Positions 27,254 through 38,693 of a DNA stretch of 64,000 bases are shown one piece after another. The notes beneath the pieces are model-generated. The model searched no databases, was not told the DNA's origin, and saw only the letters and a program-made list of their open reading frames with translations. Source of the DNA: Caldilineaceae bacterium SB0661_bin_32 (GTDB lineage Bacteria; Chloroflexota; Anaerolineae; Caldilineales; Caldilineaceae); the NCBI GenBank assembly GCA_009841235.1, contig VXMH01000104.1:1-64000 (forward strand). Direction: 5' to 3'. Position 1 is the first letter of the stretch, and each line of letters starts with the position of its first letter. Made by a program: the position numbers and the translations under genes.

Positions 27254-28264
27254 ATGCGTCGAGTATTGCTTGTTTGGTTTCTGATAGCCGCTCTATTGCT
27301 GGCTGCTTGCGGCGGTTCAGACGAAAAGGCGGCTTCAGTTGATGAGCCTGCCATGGAAGAGAAGACGATGGCCGCAGACGATATGTCTGACGGGCTGCCG
27401 GAGGTGAATCCTCTGGAAGTCAGCGGTGATATTATCACTGCAGGCAGTTCGACCGTCTTCCCCTTGTCCGAAGCCATGGCCGAACGCTTCAAGGACGAAG
27501 GCTACGCCGACAACATCACCATCGACAGCATCGGCAGCGGGGCAGGCTTTGAGCGCTTCTGCGTCGCCGGTGAATCCGATGTCTCCAACGCAAGCCGGCC
27601 CATCAAGGACTCTGAACGGGAATCCTGTGGCGCTATCGATCGCATTCCGATTGAGTTCCGCGTCGGCACCGATGCGCTGGCCGTTACCGTCAGCAAGGAC
27701 AACGACTTCGTTGACAACCTGTCCATGGAGCAGCTGGCGATAGTTTTCTCCACTGCCACTACCTGGGCCGACGTCAACCCCGACTGGCCGGGCAAGCCGA
27801 TTCAGCGCTTCAGCCCCGGCACCGACAGCGGTACATTTGACTACTTCGTCGAAGAGGTCTTCGACGAGGACAAGGAGCCGATCCTGAGCGCCGACGCCAT
27901 CCAGCTGTCCGAGGATGACAACGTCCTGGTTCAGGGCGTCACCGGCAGCCCCTACGCCGTCGGTTACTTCGGTTACGCCTACTACCAGGAAAACGCCGAC
28001 ACTCTGAAGATCGTCGCCATCAACGGTGTCGAGGCGACGGCCGCCAACGTCGACAACGCCAGCTACCCGCTTGCCCGCCCGCTCTTCATCTACTCCGATG
28101 CAGGCATCATGGCCGAAAAACCGCAAGTCGCCGCCTTCATCAACTTCTACCTGACATACGTCAACGAGGAAATCGAGCGCGCTGGCTACTTCCCGGCGGA
28201 AAGCTCCGTTCTTGAAGCCGCCAAGCAAAGCCTTCTGAATGCCATGAAGGCCATGGAGCAGTAG
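27254..28264 (+). CDS. pstS: phosphate ABC transporter substrate-binding lipoprotein PstS
   Basis: 336 aa. High-affinity phosphate capture outside the membrane. The ATG at 27254 follows GGAGAG and gives a lipoprotein signal with LLAAC (Cys19). Phosphate-site words: AGSSTVFPLSE near residue 65, GSGAGFERFC and NASRPI. First gene of pstS-pstC-pstA-pstB-arsC-like-phoU. The permease genes are separated from pstS by about 235 nt holding two hairpins, consistent with higher pstS expression. Confidence 0.95.
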   Translation: MRRVLLVWFLIAALLLAACGGSDEKAASVDEPAMEEKTMAADDMSDGLPEVNPLEVSGDIITAGSSTVFPLSEAMAERFKDEGYADNITIDSIGSGAGFERFCVAGESDVSNASRPIKDSERESCGAIDRIPIEFRVGTDALAVTVSKDNDFVDNLSMEQLAIVFSTATTWADVNPDWPGKPIQRFSPGTDSGTFDYFVEEVFDEDKEPILSADAIQLSEDDNVLVQGVTGSPYAVGYFGYAYYQENADTLKIVAINGVEATAANVDNASYPLARPLFIYSDAGIMAEKPQVAAFINFYLTYVNEEIERAGYFPAESSVLEAAKQSLLNAMKAMEQ

Positions 28265-28279
28265 GCTGTCGCAACTCGG

Positions 28280-28345
28280 GTTGCCGTGACGGCAACTTCA
28301 GTTTGCAACGCCAGGAGTCGGGGTTCAGGGTCAATCCCTGGCCCC
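28280..28345 (+). terminator. two hairpins between pstS and pstC (attenuation candidate)
   Basis: First hairpin GTTGCC (28280-28285) / GGCAAC (28291-28296) with a 5-nt loop; second built from GGGG plus CAGGG (28320-28330) and CCCTG plus CCCC (28336-28345) with loop TCAAT. The T content after each is moderate, so partial termination or 3'-end protection of pstS mRNA is more likely than full termination. Confidence 0.5.
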
Positions 28346-28499
28346 AACTTTCCTGATTTCAGGCAATGGGATTAGAATGGGCCGCAAGCGGAGGCCGACC
28401 TCCCCTTGGCAGTTGAAGTGGAGTTAATCGGGCGCAGTTCTTCGAAGAGGAGCCTGCGCCAACCAGTTAGGCGCATACTTTTGAGAAGCGAGGGAAAAC

Positions 28500-29510
28500 A
28501 TGACACGATCGGCGCCAACAGCGCAAGCCGCCATTTCTGCGGAGTCGATGCGAGGGCCGGTGGCAGGCGCTGAAAGCAAAGGCGAGTCAGTCCTGGGAGG
28601 GGGACCCCCGCTGGACCTGAGTCGCAAGCCGAGAGTCACTGAGTCTTTAATCCAGGGATTCCTGTATCTTTGCGGCGCCATTTCTATTCTTACGACCTTG
28701 GGCATTGTCTATGTGCTGGGGCGTGAGTCACTTTTGTTCTTCGCCAACGAGGAAGTGAACTTACTCAAGTTTTTCGGGGGAACCGAGTGGCAGCCGGCCA
28801 TTGGAAGGTTTGGCATCTGGCCGCTCGTAACCGCTACTTTCATGGCCAGCCTGATTGCGATGGCGGTAGCACTGCCGATGGGACTATGTATCGCCATCTA
28901 TTTGAGCGAATACGCCCCCCAGCGAACGCGGAGCATCCTGAAGCCGATTCTCGAGGTTTTGGCGGGGATTCCAACCGTTGTATACGGGTATTTCGCATTG
29001 ACATTCATGACGCCCTTGTTGCGCGGCATATTCGGGCGCGATATTGTTGAAATCTACAACACTGCCTCTGCCGGCATCGTAATCGGCATATTGGTCATCC
29101 CGCTCGTCAGCTCGATGAGTGAGGATGCGTTGAGCGCTGTTCCAAATACGCTGCGCCAGGCCTCATATGGATTGGGGGCCACGAGGCTGGAAACTGCAGT
29201 ACGCATCGTACTGCCGGCTGCCCTCTCGGGCGTCGCAGCGGCCTTCATCGTGGCAATTTCTCGTGCGGTCGGAGAGACGATGATCGTGGCCATCGCAGCC
29301 GGCGCCGGCCCGAACTTCACTTTCTCACCGTTTCGTGCGGCCGAAACAATGACGGGGCACATTGTGCGTATCAGCGGCGGCGACCTGAGTTACGATTCAA
29401 TCGACTACAACAGCATCTTTGCCATCGGTCTGCTACTCTTCCTGCTGACGCTAAGTCTCAATGTCCTGAGCCAGTGGATTGTTCGCCGTTTCCGTGAGGA
29501 GTACGAATAA
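28500..29510 (+). CDS. pstC: phosphate ABC transporter permease PstC
   Basis: 336 aa with a polar N-terminus and six membrane segments. Permease signature EAA-type loop [23 protein letters not shown] precedes [36 protein letters not shown]-like region and [13 protein letters not shown] are PstC hallmarks. Its stop overlaps the pstA start by one base (TAATG), so the two are translationally coupled. GAGGG upstream of ATG. Confidence 0.95.
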   Translation: MTRSAPTAQAAISAESMRGPVAGAESKGESVLGGGPPLDLSRKPRVTESLIQGFLYLCGAISILTTLGIVYVLGRESLLFFANEEVNLLKFFGGTEWQPAIGRFGIWPLVTATFMASLIAMAVALPMGLCIAIYLSEYAPQRTRSILKPILEVLAGIPTVVYGYFALTFMTPLLRGIFGRDIVEIYNTASAGIVIGILVIPLVSSMSEDALSAVPNTLRQASYGLGATRLETAVRIVLPAALSGVAAAFIVAISRAVGETMIVAIAAGAGPNFTFSPFRAAETMTGHIVRISGGDLSYDSIDYNSIFAIGLLLFLLTLSLNVLSQWIVRRFREEYE

Positions 29511-30802
29511 TGGCTATCCACCGGCAGCAAACTCTATCGCAGCCTGCTGACGGGCTAATGCCTTCGGGGACTGCCTATCACGAACAGGTCGCTGCGCGGC
29601 AGCGCCGGGGACGGACCTGGGCGATAGTCTTTCAGGCAACTATGCTCTCCGGCATTGTTGCACTGTGCGCCCTTCTCTTAAACATTCTCAATCAGTCATT
29701 CGGCTACGTCGCGATTGTGAACACTATTGATCCCACAGAGCTGGCAGTTGACGGTGTGCCGCTTAACGAGTTGCCGAAAGACAATCTGGTGGAGATTCTG
29801 GAAGCGAATATCTCCGCGGGGCTGATGCGCCGCTATGAGAATGACATGCCCTTTACTGAGAGAAGCCGCGAAGATGTTCACGACTTGATTCTGGAACGCG
29901 TGGTAGAACCGCAAGTGCAGGCGACTTGGGGTCTTTTCGATTCCATTTTCGCACGAGGGAGCGTGTTCGCAGAGGCTGAAGAGCAGTTCCCTGGTTCAGA
30001 TGTCTATTTTCGGAGCTGGCTTACGACCAGTTTCATAAGCAAGTCGCAGTCGAGCGAACCTCTGCGCGCCGGCGTACGGACCGCTATCTTCGGCTCACTT
30101 TGGGTGGTTGCCATTACTATATTGTTTTCTTTTCCCATTGGCGTAGGAGCAGCGATCTACCTGGAGGAGTACGCGCAGAAGGAGCGCCTCCTCAACAGGT
30201 TGATCCAGACCAATATCAATAACCTGGCCGGCGTTCCATCGATCATCTACGGAATGTTGGGGCTGGCAATCTTCGTTCGAATCCTGGAACTGTTTACAAG
30301 TGGGGCGTTCCTGGGCATAGGTGACCAGTCCACCGCCAACGGCCGAACAATCATATCGGCCGGTCTGACACTTGGTCTTCTGATCCTGCCTTTGATCATA
30401 ATCAACGGTCAGGAGGCGATTCGAGCCGTTCCCAACTCTTTGCGGCAGGCGGGCTTTGGATTGGGCGCGACGCACTGGCAGGTAATCTGGCATCACGTCT
30501 TGCCGAGCGCCATGCCAGGCGTCTTGACCGGGACAATTCTGGCCGTAAGCCGGGCAATTGGAGAGACAGCCCCGTTGGTGATTGTCGGCGCTTCAACTTT
30601 CATCGCCCTGGACCCCAGCGGGCCATTCTCCAAGTTCACCGTGCTGCCTATTCAGATCTACCAGTGGACCTCGCGGCCGCAGGATGAGTTCCGGAATCTG
30701 GCCGCGGCGGCCATTTTGGTCCTTCTCATTCTGTTGCTGTCCTTAAACGCCTCCGCTGTGCTATTGCGAAATCGCTTTGACCGCAGTCGGGCTATCGCAT
30801 AG
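29510..30802 (+). CDS. pstA: phosphate ABC transporter permease PstA, extended
   Basis: 430 aa, versus about 280-300 for most PstA. The core carries [36 protein letters not shown]-type loop and [15 protein letters not shown]. The extra length is a stretch of about 120 residues (roughly 65-185), predicted outside the membrane between the first and second membrane segments and rich in charged residues. It may contact PstS or the cell wall; I know no function for it. One-base overlap with pstC. Confidence 0.93.
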   Translation: MAIHRQQTLSQPADGLMPSGTAYHEQVAARQRRGRTWAIVFQATMLSGIVALCALLLNILNQSFGYVAIVNTIDPTELAVDGVPLNELPKDNLVEILEANISAGLMRRYENDMPFTERSREDVHDLILERVVEPQVQATWGLFDSIFARGSVFAEAEEQFPGSDVYFRSWLTTSFISKSQSSEPLRAGVRTAIFGSLWVVAITILFSFPIGVGAAIYLEEYAQKERLLNRLIQTNINNLAGVPSIIYGMLGLAIFVRILELFTSGAFLGIGDQSTANGRTIISAGLTLGLLILPLIIINGQEAIRAVPNSLRQAGFGLGATHWQVIWHHVLPSAMPGVLTGTILAVSRAIGETAPLVIVGASTFIALDPSGPFSKFTVLPIQIYQWTSRPQDEFRNLAAAAILVLLILLLSLNASAVLLRNRFDRSRAIA

Positions 30803-30818
30803 AGGAGCATCCGAAGTC

Positions 30819-31652
30819 ATGACAGTTGCGATTAAACGCCCCTCGCAGACTCAGAGTGAAACGGTCAGCTCTTCGCCCAATGGGACGGGCGGGAATGCTA
30901 TTGAAGCCGAAAGAATGAGTGTCTTTTACGGCGACTTTTGCGCGGTGCGCGATGTAGACATGAAAGTGCCGTCAAACAAGATCACAGCCATCATCGGTCC
31001 CTCAGGTTGCGGCAAGAGCACGGTCCTTCGCTGTTTCAACCGAATGAACGATCTGATCACCAGTGTGCGAATCGAAGGTGAAGTTCTGTTTCAGGGACAG
31101 AACATCTACGACAGTGAAGTAGATCCTGTAGAGGTTCGACGCCGCATCGGTATGGTCTTTCAGAAGCCAAACCCATTTCCGAAGACGATCTATGAGAACG
31201 TCGCCTGGGGAACACGCATAAACGGCTTCCGCGGGGACATGGACGAGATGGTCGAAAGGGCACTGCGGTCGGCTGCCTTGTGGGATGAGGTAAAGGACAA
31301 ACTGCAACAGAGTGCACTCGGTCTCTCCGGTGGACAGCAACAGCGGTTGTGTATCGCAAGAGCGATTGCGGTTGAGCCGGAGATCATTCTCATGGACGAG
31401 CCGGCTTCGGCCCTGGATCCGATCGCCACGCTGCGAATTGAAGACCTGATGAAGGAGTTGTCGGAGAAGTACACGATTATCGTTGTCACGCACAACATGC
31501 AGCAGGCAGCCCGGATTTCGGACTACACTGCCTTCTTCAGCGTAGATGACGAACGAACCGGGAATCTGATAGAGTTTGACGATACCGAGAAGATCTTCAC
31601 AAATCCGGGTCAGAAGAGCACGGAAGATTACATTACCGGGCGCTTCGGCTAA
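30819..31652 (+). CDS. pstB: phosphate ABC transporter ATPase PstB
   Basis: 277 aa from ATG 30819 (GAGGAG upstream; the ORF-track GTG/TTG-type start at 30777 lies inside pstA). Walker [11 protein letters not shown]-loop VFQKPNPFP, signature [14 protein letters not shown], Walker [13 protein letters not shown] and switch His in VTHNMQQA. The [11 protein letters not shown] and YTAFF words are specific to PstB. Powers phosphate uptake with PstCA. Confidence 0.97.
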   Translation: MTVAIKRPSQTQSETVSSSPNGTGGNAIEAERMSVFYGDFCAVRDVDMKVPSNKITAIIGPSGCGKSTVLRCFNRMNDLITSVRIEGEVLFQGQNIYDSEVDPVEVRRRIGMVFQKPNPFPKTIYENVAWGTRINGFRGDMDEMVERALRSAALWDEVKDKLQQSALGLSGGQQQRLCIARAIAVEPEIILMDEPASALDPIATLRIEDLMKELSEKYTIIVVTHNMQQAARISDYTAFFSVDDERTGNLIEFDDTEKIFTNPGQKSTEDYITGRFG

Positions 31653-31676
31653 GGTCGCACTGCTCGCGGGGTCAGC

Positions 31677-32102
31677 ATGAACGTCGAAAAGAGACGAGTT
31701 CTCATCCTATGCACGGGAAACTCTTGCCGCAGCCAGATGGCCGAGGGTCTCGTGAACGCCTATCTGGGCGAGAGCTGGCAGGCTTTTTCGGCCGGCACGG
31801 CGCCTTCAGGCATGGTACATCCACTCGCGGTGCGTGCGATGGCGGAGCTGGATATAGACATTCGTGATGGAGCAACGGAGTCGGTTGAGGATTATCGAGA
31901 ATTGCATCCGGACCTCGTGGTCACGGTCTGCGACAGTGCGGCCAAGAATTGCCCGGTCTGGTTGGGGGACGAGGAAGTCACCCATATGCCGTTTGACGAC
32001 CCGACAAAGGTGATTGGCAGCGATTCAGAAAGGATTTCGGCCTGCAGGCAGGTACGGGATCTGATGCGTGACAAGCTGCTCACTTACCTTCAGAGTCGAT
32101 AG
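31677..32102 (+). CDS. arsenate reductase-like low-molecular-weight phosphatase
   Basis: 141 aa, LMW protein tyrosine phosphatase fold. P-loop CTGNSCRS (Cys12 ... Arg18), a second cysteine pair in VCDSAAKNC matching the relay cysteines of thioredoxin-coupled arsenate reductases, and FDDPT acid loop. This pattern fits ArsC of the Staphylococcus/Bacillus type. Its position inside the pst operon, between pstB and phoU, suggests it detoxifies arsenate that enters through the phosphate transporter; a phosphatase role in Pho signalling is the alternative. Confidence 0.87.
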   Translation: MNVEKRRVLILCTGNSCRSQMAEGLVNAYLGESWQAFSAGTAPSGMVHPLAVRAMAELDIDIRDGATESVEDYRELHPDLVVTVCDSAAKNCPVWLGDEEVTHMPFDDPTKVIGSDSERISACRQVRDLMRDKLLTYLQSR

Positions 32103-32128
32103 TCCTTCGGAAGGAAAGGAGACCATCG

Positions 32129-32797
32129 ATGGGACAGCTCCTGCGGACCTCTTTTGCCAGAGAACTGGAGACACTCCAAACTGATACATTGATGCTGGGA
32201 AGCATGGTGATCCAGGCTCTGAAGGAGTCAGTAGAAGCGTTGCGGCGCAGAGACATGGAGACCGCCAGGCGTCTGATCAAAGAAGATGAAATAATCAACA
32301 AGAAGCGTTTCGAGATCGAGGCCGACTGTCTGCGGTTGATTGCGACACAACAGCCAATGGCAGGGAACCTGCGGTTGATAGCAGCGGTGCTGGAGATCAG
32401 CACAGAGCTGGAGCGGATTGGCGATTACGCTAAAGGTATTGGCCGAATAATCCTGCTGATTGGACCTGAGGCACTGCTCAAGCCACTGGTTGACATACCC
32501 CGCATGTGCGAAATTGCTACGACTATGCTACAACAGGCCCTCGATGCCTTCCTGACTCAAGACCTGGAAGCCGCACGAACGATTCCGCTGCGAGACGATG
32601 AGGTGGACGCGCTTTACAATCAGGTCCACCGTGACCTGATTGCCATGATTTTGGAAGACCCCACTCTGATTGACCGTACAAACTACCTGCTTTGGGCAGC
32701 GCACAATCTGGAACGGGCCGCCGACAGGGTGACCAACATCTGTGAGCGAATCATCTTCACCGTGACGGGTGAATTCATCGAGTTTGACATGAACTGA
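32129..32797 (+). CDS. phoU: phosphate-uptake regulator PhoU
   Basis: 222 aa, all-helical, with two repeated three-helix PhoU domains; typical words are NLRLIAAVLEISTELERIGDYAKGI in the first half and LLWAAHNLERAADRVTNICE in the second, holding the metal-binding E/DxxxD motifs. PhoU restrains Pst activity and Pho signalling. GGAAAGGAG upstream of ATG. Last gene of the operon. Confidence 0.96.
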   Translation: MGQLLRTSFARELETLQTDTLMLGSMVIQALKESVEALRRRDMETARRLIKEDEIINKKRFEIEADCLRLIATQQPMAGNLRLIAAVLEISTELERIGDYAKGIGRIILLIGPEALLKPLVDIPRMCEIATTMLQQALDAFLTQDLEAARTIPLRDDEVDALYNQVHRDLIAMILEDPTLIDRTNYLLWAAHNLERAADRVTNICERIIFTVTGEFIEFDMN

Positions 32798-32811
32798 GGG
32801 CGATTGCGAGG

Positions 32812-32840
32812 TTGACGTGTGGCTGCGTATCATATAGAAT
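32812..32840 (+). promoter_or_regulatory. candidate promoter downstream of phoU
   Basis: TTGACG (32812-32817), 17-nt spacer, TAGAAT (32835-32840); each box matches the sigma70 consensus at five of six positions. The next gene on the strand is the lipoprotein at 33108, giving a leader of about 260 nt. Confidence 0.5.
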
Positions 32841-32970
32841 TGTGGCCAGTCCGTACCCGGTTCTTGCATAGTCCTTCAAATGAGATTACGGAGTTTGCAT
32901 AAATCGAGAAGTTCCCTTATCATTCGGGACGCAGTCGCGGACCCCCCCCTTAGCCGTAGTTTCAGGAGCA

Positions 32971-32999
32971 TTGTCTCTGTATACAATTGATGGTACAAT
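32971..32999 (+). promoter_or_regulatory. second candidate promoter for lipoprotein gene
   Basis: TTGTCT (32971-32976), 17-nt spacer, TACAAT (32994-32999), with TGG directly before the -10 (extended -10). The same TGGTACAATGC core recurs upstream of the DinB gene at 54975. Together with the box at 32812 this makes a tandem promoter region of about 310 nt that holds no gene. Confidence 0.55.
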
Positions 33000-33107
33000 G
33001 CCCGCGCAGTTCAAATAGCGGGATTGATCATAGTCGGTCGTGTTTTCCGAACTCTTGCAGAACTCAATCATTACCCTTTTTTCTTGACCGCCCTTAGGAG
33101 GTATGAA

Positions 33108-34073
33108 ATGCTCAATCGACGTGTGAGGTTCTGGGCCGCCATAATGCTTATAGCAGTTATTGCTCTTGCGGGCTGTGCACCGCGAGCCGGTCAGGGCAGC
33201 ATCGATGCCGATGCCGACCAATTGGTAATCGACCTGCCTGCGCTGGTGCTTGACTTTGGTATGGACGGGATGGCTTCGATCAAGAACGCTGCCCTGGCCG
33301 ACCTGGTAGGCGGCCTTGGCGTGCCTCTGGATTTGCAGGTACCGCCTGAAGTGGTTTTTGCAATGGGAGCAAGCAATATCCAGCACATCCAGGTGAGCAA
33401 TACGCCTGAGGGACTACTGCTGCTGGTCAATGGCCGGAGTATTCCGAATATCAGCTATGACGGCGATTCGCTGAACGCCCTGCCTGGCGCGCTGAACACA
33501 TTTGGCGTGGTCGTTCCCATGGCAGACCTGCTCTTTGCCCTCGTTGACAGTATCGGGATCGGCGTGATTGCCCGCTTCGAGCCTGCGCCAGGAGTGGAGG
33601 AGATTCCGCTGTACGTCGAAGGTGACACTGCAGCAGCGATGGCCGCCAAGGCCGCGCAGGAAGAGTTCCTGGCCGCGGTAGGTACACCGCCGCGAATCAA
33701 TCTGCCTGTCTTCTATGGGGCTGACGGCAGCATCAGCATTGGTGATCTGTCGATCCAGGAGATGCAGGAGATGACGGGAGGCTCACTTGGGGCTCTCGAG
33801 ATGGGGCTTGGCTCGCTCAGTATGGTTAGAGGCATGGGGATTTCCCAGCTTGGTATCAGCACCGGCGCCGACGGAATCACGATTTCCATTGACGGCACTG
33901 CTCTGCCGACTTTGGACTGGTCGGACGGCAAAGCCAGCAATCTGATCGAGCTGATCACCGAAATTCCGTTGCTGGACATGGCAATGCCGGGCATGGGCTC
34001 GATGATGCCAATGATCCACCAGATTCTCCCACTGGTCCAGGCAACAGATTTCGACTTGACATTGCATTTCTAA
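33108..34073 (+). CDS. lipoprotein of unknown function
   Basis: 321 aa. ATG 33108 has AGGAGG 8 nt upstream (TTAGGAGGTATGAA). Signal peptide with lipobox ALAGC. The mature part is alternately acidic and hydrophobic, rich in Gly/Met near the end (MAMPGMGSMMPM). Several segments repeat a pattern of short beta-strands around DG turns (VNGRSIPNISYDG; ISIDGTALPTLDW), suggesting two related modules. I do not recognise a family. It has its own promoters and a strong terminator, so it is a monocistronic, probably well-expressed surface protein. Confidence 0.75.
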   Translation: MLNRRVRFWAAIMLIAVIALAGCAPRAGQGSIDADADQLVIDLPALVLDFGMDGMASIKNAALADLVGGLGVPLDLQVPPEVVFAMGASNIQHIQVSNTPEGLLLLVNGRSIPNISYDGDSLNALPGALNTFGVVVPMADLLFALVDSIGIGVIARFEPAPGVEEIPLYVEGDTAAAMAAKAAQEEFLAAVGTPPRINLPVFYGADGSISIGDLSIQEMQEMTGGSLGALEMGLGSLSMVRGMGISQLGISTGADGITISIDGTALPTLDWSDGKASNLIELITEIPLLDMAMPGMGSMMPMIHQILPLVQATDFDLTLHF

Positions 34074-34147
34074 GTCAGGAACCGCCTGACAGGGCTTGGC
34101 TGGCGGCGCGGCCGCGACGAAATCGGGCGGTTGTACAGATAGAGAGA

Positions 34148-34181
34148 AGAGGTGCGGCGATAGATCGCCGCACCTCTTTTT
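34148..34181 (+). terminator. strong intrinsic terminator
   Basis: Perfect 13-bp stem AGAGGTGCGGCGA (34148-34160) / TCGCCGCACCTCT (34165-34177), loop TAGA, then a T run. Ends the lipoprotein transcript and separates it from the convergent elp3 gene, whose stop is 17 bp away. Confidence 0.93.
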
Positions 34182-34197
34182 GTTGTCGGAAATGGAT

Positions 34198-35955
<1,758 letters not shown>

Positions 35956-36019
35956 GGCGGCTCAAAGACTCTCCAGACTGTCGCGGAAGCTGGAATGCAA
36001 ATCGAGGCGAACAGCAAGA

Positions 36020-36865
36020 ATGGAACTGAAGACGCAAAACAGGTTGCTGACGCTGAATCGCCGCTTCTACGAGCAAGTGGCCCACCACTTCGACGCCACG
36101 CGCCAAGGATGGACCCCGGGACTTTGGGCCATTCTACCGTATTTCAGGGCCGCCGGGAAGGAAAGGCTGTCTGTACTGGACGTTGGCTGTGGTAACGGCC
36201 GCTTCGCGCGGCTGCTAGAGGAAGCAGGTGTCGTCGCGTCTTACACGGGGGTTGATGGAAACGAGTCACTGCTCCGAATTGCGCGCAAGTCTGCTGCGAA
36301 CCTCGCAGGCGTCGAAAGTCAGTTCATTCAGGCCGAACTGTCGAATACGGATTGGGCCAGCGTTTTGGCGGCGGGTCGTCGCGCTGAGAGCAGACACGCC
36401 CACGCGGCCACAGCTTCGATTGGGCCGCCAAAGTATACCGTTGTTCTCTGCACGGCAACCGTGCAACACCTGCCGGGTTATGCGCTGCGATTGCGACTCA
36501 TGAGGGATCTTCAGCGCTTGAGCTCAGACTATGTTGTTCTATCCTTTTGGCAGTTCCTGAGTAGCAACCGATTCCGGAGCAAGCTGATCGACCCAAGCAC
36601 AGTTGGTATCAACCCCACCGAACTGGAGCCAGGCGACGCGCTGCTGCCGTGGCGTCAAGGCGTAGAGTCAGTCCGTTACGTTCACCAAGTCGATGACGCG
36701 GAACTGAGACAGCTGGCTGCCGGCGCAGGCCTGACGGTCTTGCACACGTTTCGCGCTGACGGCAAAGAGTCGGACCTGAATCTATATGCGATCCTCGGCC
36801 GCGCTGATGAAAAGGCGGGGATGGTTCAAGGCGGTCCGAACAGAGAAGACGCAACCGTTTCCTGA
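36020..36865 (+). CDS. class I SAM methyltransferase, Trm9/ALKBH8-like
   Basis: 281 aa from ATG 36020; the ORF-track start at 35954 would overlap elp3. SAM-binding motif LDVGCGNGRF (residues 53-62) and acidic VDGNESL. The N-terminal segment FYEQVAHHFDATRQGWTP matches, position by position, the region before the SAM motif in eukaryotic Trm9/ALKBH8 (a YxxIAxHFxxTRxxPW pattern), and the C-terminus has PWRQG, RYVHQVDDAELRQL and NLYAIL where Trm9 has PWH, RYYHxxxxGEL and NWYVI. Trm9 methyl-esterifies the cm5U that Elp3 makes. Motif recall only, no alignment was run. The divergent position beside elp3 supports the link. Confidence 0.68.
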   Translation: MELKTQNRLLTLNRRFYEQVAHHFDATRQGWTPGLWAILPYFRAAGKERLSVLDVGCGNGRFARLLEEAGVVASYTGVDGNESLLRIARKSAANLAGVESQFIQAELSNTDWASVLAAGRRAESRHAHAATASIGPPKYTVVLCTATVQHLPGYALRLRLMRDLQRLSSDYVVLSFWQFLSSNRFRSKLIDPSTVGINPTELEPGDALLPWRQGVESVRYVHQVDDAELRQLAAGAGLTVLHTFRADGKESDLNLYAILGRADEKAGMVQGGPNREDATVS

Positions 36866-36882
36866 CCTTTCACAAGACCTGA

Positions 36883-36895
36883 TACACTGGGCGCC
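36883..36895 (+). promoter_or_regulatory. candidate -10 for leaderless galK transcript
   Basis: TACACT at 36883-36888 is followed by 7 nt and then the galK ATG, which would place transcription at the start codon. There is no Shine-Dalgarno sequence in that interval. The -35 is weak (CTGACC about 15 nt upstream). Confidence 0.35.
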
Positions 36896-38071
36896 ATGCA
36901 ACCAGACAAGCGAACACAGACTATACTGGACGGTTTTGCGTCTCACTTTGGGGGCAAAGCAACCCATCTTGCGATTGCGCCGGGGCGAGTCAATCTTATT
37001 GGCGAGCACACCGACTACAATGACGGATTCGTGCTGCCTGTGGCCCTGGACCGAGACGTAAGGGTACTCTTTCGGACACGCGACGACCACCGTGTCAGGC
37101 TCTACGCGCTGGAGTTTGACTCGTGGGCTGACTTCGGGATCGGGGTAACGGAGCGAGACGAGAGACAGTTGTGGCCGAACTATGTTCAGGGCGTCGGACT
37201 GGAACTGGCCGAACTTGGCATTCAGCTGCAGGGCTTTGAGGGTATCGTCAGCGGCAACGTCCCGAGGGGAAGCGGCTTGAGCAGTTCGGCCGCTCTGGAA
37301 ATCGCAGCTGCCAAGGCCTTTCTCACGGCAGCCAGCCAGATCCACGCGCTGACCGGTCCCCAGCTGGCCAGGGCTGCTCAGAAGGCCGAGAATGAATTCG
37401 TCGGCGTCAACTGCGGTATTATGGATCAGTTTATCAGTACACTGGGAGAAGAGGGACACGCCCTGCTGATCGATTGCCGCAGCCTCAGCTATCGGCGCGT
37501 ACCGTTTCCTGAAGGCGTATCACTGGTGATTGGCAATACGAAAGCAAGCCGCTCCCTTGCAGGCAGCGCATATAACGAACGGCGAGCACAGTGTGAAGAC
37601 GGCGTTCGCCGACTGAAAGCGGTTCTGCCTGGAATCGCCGCCCTCCGGGATGTAAGCCGCGACGAACTGGAAGCCCATCGTTCTCTACTTGCGCATACAG
37701 TTTACCGACGCTGTCGTCATGTCGTTACCGAAAACGATCGCGTGCAGACCACGGTTGCCGCGCTGGAGCAGGGCGATTTTGGAAAAGCAGGCCGGCTGAT
37801 GGACGCCAGCCACGAGAGCTTGAGAGACGACTACGAAGTCAGCAGCGAGGCACTGGACAAGATGGTCGAGTCGATGCGCAGTCATCCTGGATGCCTGGGC
37901 GCCCGTCTCACCGGGGCAGGGTTTGGCGGCTGCGCCGTTGCACTGGTCCATGCGGGAGCCGAGAAGGATGTACGAGAAACTGTCCAGGAAAGTTATGCCA
38001 AGGCAATGAATCTGTGGCCGGAGATATACATTAGTCCGCCGAGCTCCGGCGCACGTGTCCTGCCCCTTTAG
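36896..38071 (+). CDS. galK: galactokinase
   Basis: 391-aa GHMP kinase phosphorylating galactose to galactose-1-phosphate. Galactokinase signature [19 protein letters not shown] (residues 30 on), ATP-binding loop [15 protein letters not shown], catalytic Asp region NCGIMDQF, and C-terminal [12 protein letters not shown]. galT and galE are not in the window. Stands alone between the methyltransferase and a PPOX-fold gene; 13 nt separate its stop from the next ATG. Confidence 0.95.
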   Translation: MQPDKRTQTILDGFASHFGGKATHLAIAPGRVNLIGEHTDYNDGFVLPVALDRDVRVLFRTRDDHRVRLYALEFDSWADFGIGVTERDERQLWPNYVQGVGLELAELGIQLQGFEGIVSGNVPRGSGLSSSAALEIAAAKAFLTAASQIHALTGPQLARAAQKAENEFVGVNCGIMDQFISTLGEEGHALLIDCRSLSYRRVPFPEGVSLVIGNTKASRSLAGSAYNERRAQCEDGVRRLKAVLPGIAALRDVSRDELEAHRSLLAHTVYRRCRHVVTENDRVQTTVAALEQGDFGKAGRLMDASHESLRDDYEVSSEALDKMVESMRSHPGCLGARLTGAGFGGCAVALVHAGAEKDVRETVQESYAKAMNLWPEIYISPPSSGARVLPL

Positions 38072-38084
38072 TCTGGAGAAGGCG

Positions 38085-38603
38085 ATGACCGACCGCTACA
38101 AGAGTCAGCGTAGCCGCCCGGATTTGGGCGCAACCGGGCCGATTGAGTATGAAAGCGGAATGCTCTCTTGGGAGTTCGTCGAATGCCGCATGCGCAGGGC
38201 GGTGAACTATTGGATTGCCAGCGTCCGAAGCAGTGGACGGCCCCATGCCGTACCGGTTTGGGGCGCCTGGCTGGATGATGCTTTCTTCTTCGTGGGTACC
38301 GGCCGGAAGATCCGAAATCTACGCGCCAACCCACAGGCCGTTGTCCATCTGGAGAGCGGGGATGAGGTGGTCATCGTCGAAGGCCGTTTTGAAGAGATCT
38401 CCCGGCCAAGCCAGGAGCTGCTTCAAAGAGTGGACGAGGAATTTGTTCGCAAATATAAGACATATCGCCCTAGTGAACACTTGAACGGACGGAGCACCTC
38501 CAGTTTTGCTCCGGAGGGTCTCTTTGCCGTCCACCCGCAACTAGTCATTGCCTGGAGCGGGATGGCAGGCGACGCCACCCGCTGGAAGATCGGGACCAGT
38601 TAG
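38085..38603 (+). CDS. pyridoxamine 5'-phosphate oxidase-like flavin-binding protein
   Basis: 172 aa from ATG 38085 (GGAGAAGG upstream). Split-beta-barrel PPOX fold (PF01243): NYWIASVRSSGRPHAVPVWGAWLDDAFFF followed by RKIRNLRANPQAVVHLES, typical of FMN- or F420-binding members. These reduce or oxidise varied small molecules; substrate unknown. Closely follows galK, possibly co-transcribed. Confidence 0.8.
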   Translation: MTDRYKSQRSRPDLGATGPIEYESGMLSWEFVECRMRRAVNYWIASVRSSGRPHAVPVWGAWLDDAFFFVGTGRKIRNLRANPQAVVHLESGDEVVIVEGRFEEISRPSQELLQRVDEEFVRKYKTYRPSEHLNGRSTSSFAPEGLFAVHPQLVIAWSGMAGDATRWKIGTS

Positions 38604-38693
38604 CGACGACCATGGCGCGCTCGCTTGCTCTTGACTACGCTTGAGCGAACAGAGTGGAGACATCTCGCATACTACTGCCAAAGGGAAGCAGAA

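Noticed and set aside
27335-28228. 297-aa minus-strand ORF
   Set aside because: Antisense shadow of pstS, in which every landmark of the family is in place.
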